A DNA stretch of 64,000 nt from Pseudomonas farris. Lineage in GTDB: Bacteria; Pseudomonadota; Gammaproteobacteria; Pseudomonadales; Pseudomonadaceae. Below, one piece after another: positions 61,827 through 64,000 of this stretch; the first letter of the stretch is position 1, and every line of letters starts with the position of its first letter. The stretch is from assembly GCF_019145235.1 (NCBI RefSeq), contig NZ_JAHSTV010000009.1:248001-312000 (forward strand), written 5' to 3'. Under the pieces are notes generated by a model, which did not search any database, was not told the origin of the DNA, and saw nothing but the letters and a program-made list of their open reading frames with translations. Made by a program: the position numbers and the translations under genes.

Positions 61827-63857
61827 ATGTTTGGTAAATTAAGTTGGGAAGCGGTCCCGTTCCACGAACCGATCGTGATGATAACCATCGCCATGATCGC
61901 GCTCGGTGGTCTGGCGCTGTTCGCTGCAATCACCTACTTCAAGAAGTGGACTTATTTGTGGACCGAGTGGTTGACCTCGGTCGACCACAAGAAAATCGGC
62001 GTGATGTACATCATCGTCGCCATGGTCATGCTGCTGCGCGGCTTTGCCGACGCCATCATGATGCGTACCCAGTTGGCCATGGCCACCGAGGGTTCGCCTG
62101 GCTACCTGCCGCCTGAACACTATGACCAGATCTTCACCGCTCACGGTGTGATCATGATCATCTTCATGGCGATGCCATTCTTCACCGGCCTGATGAACCT
62201 TGCAGTGCCGCTGCAGATCGGCGCGCGTGACGTTGCCTACCCGTTCCTGAACTCCCTGAGCTTCTGGCTGCTGGTTTCCGGCGTAGTGCTGATCAACCTG
62301 TCCCTGGGCGTCGGCGAATTCGCCAAGACCGGCTGGGTTGCCTATCCGCCGCTGTCGGGCCTGCAATACAGTCCGGGCGTGGGGATGGATTACTACATCT
62401 GGGCGCTACAGCTATCCGGGCTAGGTACGACGCTGACGGGGGTCAACTTCCTGGCCACCGTGCTGAAAATGCGTACCCCTGGCATGAAGCTGATGGACAT
62501 GCCGATCTTCACCTGGACCTGCACCTGGGCCAACGTCCTGATCGTGGCTTCGTTCCCGATCCTGACCGCTACCCTGGCGCTGCTGACGCTTGACCGTTAC
62601 ATGGATTTCCACATTTTCACCAATGAACTTGGTGGCAATCCGATGATGTACGTCAACCTGTTCTGGGCCTGGGGTCACCCCGAGGTTTATATCCTGATTC
62701 TGCCGGCGTTCGGGATCTTCTCCGAAGTCATCTCGACCTTCACCGGCAAGCGTCTGTTCGGCCACCACTCGATGGTCTACGCATCGGGCGCGATCTCGAT
62801 CCTGGGCTTCATGGTTTGGCTGCACCACTTCTTCACCATGGGCTCGGGTGCCAGCGTCAACGCCTTCTTCGGTCTGGCGACGATGCTGATTTCGATCCCG
62901 ACGGGGGTGAAGCTATTCAACTGGCTGTTCACCATCTACCAGGGCCGTCTGCGTTTCACCAGCCAAGTGCTGTGGACCCTGGGCTTCATGGTGACCTTCG
63001 CCATCGGCGGCATGACCGGCGTACTGCTGGCCATCCCGGGTGCTGACTTCGTTCTGCACAACAGCCTGTTCGTAATCGCGCACTTCCATAACGTGATCAT
63101 CGGCGGCGCGGTATTCGGTTACATCGCAGGTTTCGCCTTCTACTTCCCTAAAGCGTTCGGCTTCAAGCTGCACGAAGGCTGGGGCAAGGCAGCGTTCTGG
63201 TTCTGGATCACCGGCTTCTTCGTCGCATTCATGCCGCTCTATGTACTGGGCTTCATGGGCATGACCCGTCGTCTGAACGCCACCACCAACCCTGAGTGGG
63301 TGCCGTACCTGTACGTTGCCATGTTCGGTGCGGTGATGATTGCCTTCGGTATCGCTTGCCAGCTGATCCAGCTGTACGTCAGCGTGCGTGATCGCAACAA
63401 GCCAGAGAACATGTGCGAACACGGCGACCCGTGGAATGCCCACACGCTGGAATGGTCGACCTCGTCGCCACCACCGTTCTATAACTTTGCCGTGCTGCCA
63501 AAAGCGGAAACCATCGACCCGTTCACCGAAGCCAAGGAAAACGGCACCGCGTACAAGGCTCCGGCCAAGTACGAGCCGATCCACATGCCCAACAACACCG
63601 CCACCGGTGTGGTCATGGGTGCTCTGTTGACCGTGTTCGGTTTCGCGATGATCTGGCACATCTGGTGGTTGGCCATCGTTAGCCTGGTCGGCACCGTGGG
63701 GTACTTCGTGATCCATGCTGCACGTGATGATCAGGGCTATATGGTGCCGGTCGACGTGATCGAGCGCATCGAAGCCGAGCAGCACAAGCGTCTGGTAGCG
63801 GCCGGGAAAGTTCCAGCCACCGCCACCCGTGTTGAAACCTCGTTGGAACAGGCTTAA
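61827..63857 (+). CDS. cyoB: Cytochrome bo3 ubiquinol oxidase subunit I
   Basis: Proton-pumping catalytic subunit with haem b, haem o3 and CuB, 676 residues and about fifteen membrane segments. Metal ligands are visible: TAHGVIMIIFMAMPF (low-spin haem His), GHPEVYILILPAFG (CuB His and cross-linked Tyr), HHFFTMG (CuB His pair), and HFHNVIIGG (haem His). It starts 3 bases after cyoA. Confidence 0.98.
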   Translation: MFGKLSWEAVPFHEPIVMITIAMIALGGLALFAAITYFKKWTYLWTEWLTSVDHKKIGVMYIIVAMVMLLRGFADAIMMRTQLAMATEGSPGYLPPEHYDQIFTAHGVIMIIFMAMPFFTGLMNLAVPLQIGARDVAYPFLNSLSFWLLVSGVVLINLSLGVGEFAKTGWVAYPPLSGLQYSPGVGMDYYIWALQLSGLGTTLTGVNFLATVLKMRTPGMKLMDMPIFTWTCTWANVLIVASFPILTATLALLTLDRYMDFHIFTNELGGNPMMYVNLFWAWGHPEVYILILPAFGIFSEVISTFTGKRLFGHHSMVYASGAISILGFMVWLHHFFTMGSGASVNAFFGLATMLISIPTGVKLFNWLFTIYQGRLRFTSQVLWTLGFMVTFAIGGMTGVLLAIPGADFVLHNSLFVIAHFHNVIIGGAVFGYIAGFAFYFPKAFGFKLHEGWGKAAFWFWITGFFVAFMPLYVLGFMGMTRRLNATTNPEWVPYLYVAMFGAVMIAFGIACQLIQLYVSVRDRNKPENMCEHGDPWNAHTLEWSTSSPPPFYNFAVLPKAETIDPFTEAKENGTAYKAPAKYEPIHMPNNTATGVVMGALLTVFGFAMIWHIWWLAIVSLVGTVGYFVIHAARDDQGYMVPVDVIERIEAEQHKRLVAAGKVPATATRVETSLEQA

Positions 63858-63860
63858 ACC

Positions 63861-64000
63861 ATGTCGAACTTAGTGACCAATGCTGGACACACCCATGTCG
63901 ATGGACATGGGCATGATGACCATCACCACGACTCGGGCGAGATGACCGTATTCGGTTTCTGGCTCTACCTGATGACCGACTGCATTCTGTTTGCATCGAT
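63861..64000 (+). CDS. cyoC: Cytochrome bo3 ubiquinol oxidase subunit III (5' part only)
   Basis: The first 46 codons of a gene that continues past the window, starting 3 bases after cyoB. MSNLVTNAGHTHVDGHGHDD has a His/Asp-rich N terminus, followed by VFGFWLYLMTDCILFAS, the conserved first membrane segment of CyoC. Confidence 0.93.
   Translation, partial: MSNLVTNAGHTHVDGHGHDDHHHDSGEMTVFGFWLYLMTDCILFAS

Noticed and set aside
1..64000. tRNA or rRNA genes
   Set aside because: No cloverleaf with a TTCGA-type arm and CCA end, and no rRNA-like stretch, was noticed on either strand.

Overview
The window reads as chromosome of a Pseudomonas of the fluorescens group. Supporting signs are a complete alginate operon in the usual order (algD-8-44-K-E-G-X-L-I-J-F-A), an hmg tyrosine-catabolism cluster, Pseudomonas-type small families (DUF3509, DUF6124), GC-rich coding sequence, and about twenty REP/REPIN palindromes of the form GTGGGAGCGGGCTTGCTCGC scattered between genes.

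Layout. 1-0.9 kb: end of a large toxin-like protein. 0.95-5.2 kb: hmgR facing hmgA-fahA-maiA, which turn homogentisate into fumarate and acetoacetate. 5.3-10.6 kb: a SirB1 protein, then a leucine-dehydrogenase-like gene followed by E1alpha, E1beta and E2 of a 2-oxo acid dehydrogenase. 10.7-12.2 kb: yebG with a clear LexA box, psiE, DUF3509. 12.4-16.3 kb: serine transporter, sdaA serine dehydratase and a divergent LysR regulator. 16.5-16.9 kb: HPF/RaiA-type ribosome factor. 17.0-20.9 kb: fecI-fecR-fecA ferric citrate sensing and uptake genes, with no fecBCDE. 21.2-25.4 kb: AraC regulator facing a DMT exporter, DUF2165, a 2-hydroxyacid dehydrogenase, and DUF6124 behind a structured leader. 25.8-28.0 kb: a putative membrane-acting effector and an overlapping, internally duplicated membrane protein that I infer to be its immunity partner. 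28.0-34.1 kb: LysR regulator and a four-gene aromatic-acid-type efflux pump (NodT lipoprotein, FUSC, DUF1656, HlyD). 34.3-36.2 kb: DUF4440, SDR, small membrane protein. 36.4-53.2 kb: the alginate operon on the minus strand, followed by a long AT-richer algD upstream region. 54.0-60.1 kb: yaaA, a polysaccharide-deacetylase-like secreted protein, phoH with a PIN domain, moaC-moaD-moaE, a candidate structured RNA, dsbB. 60.9-64.0 kb: cyoA, cyoB and the start of cyoC.

The most notable points are: (1) the putative effector/immunity pair at 25.8-28.0 kb, whose immunity candidate is a full-length tandem duplication; (2) a REPIN inserted in frame inside the signal-peptide coding region of algK, so that about 30 REPIN-encoded residues must be translated ahead of the lipobox; (3) loss of the usual catalytic lysine of the GGGK motif in the leucine-dehydrogenase-like protein; (4) a multi-helix RNA candidate between moaE and dsbB; (5) a structured, ORF-bearing leader upstream of DUF6124.

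All functions were assigned by reading translated motifs and context. No database search was run.
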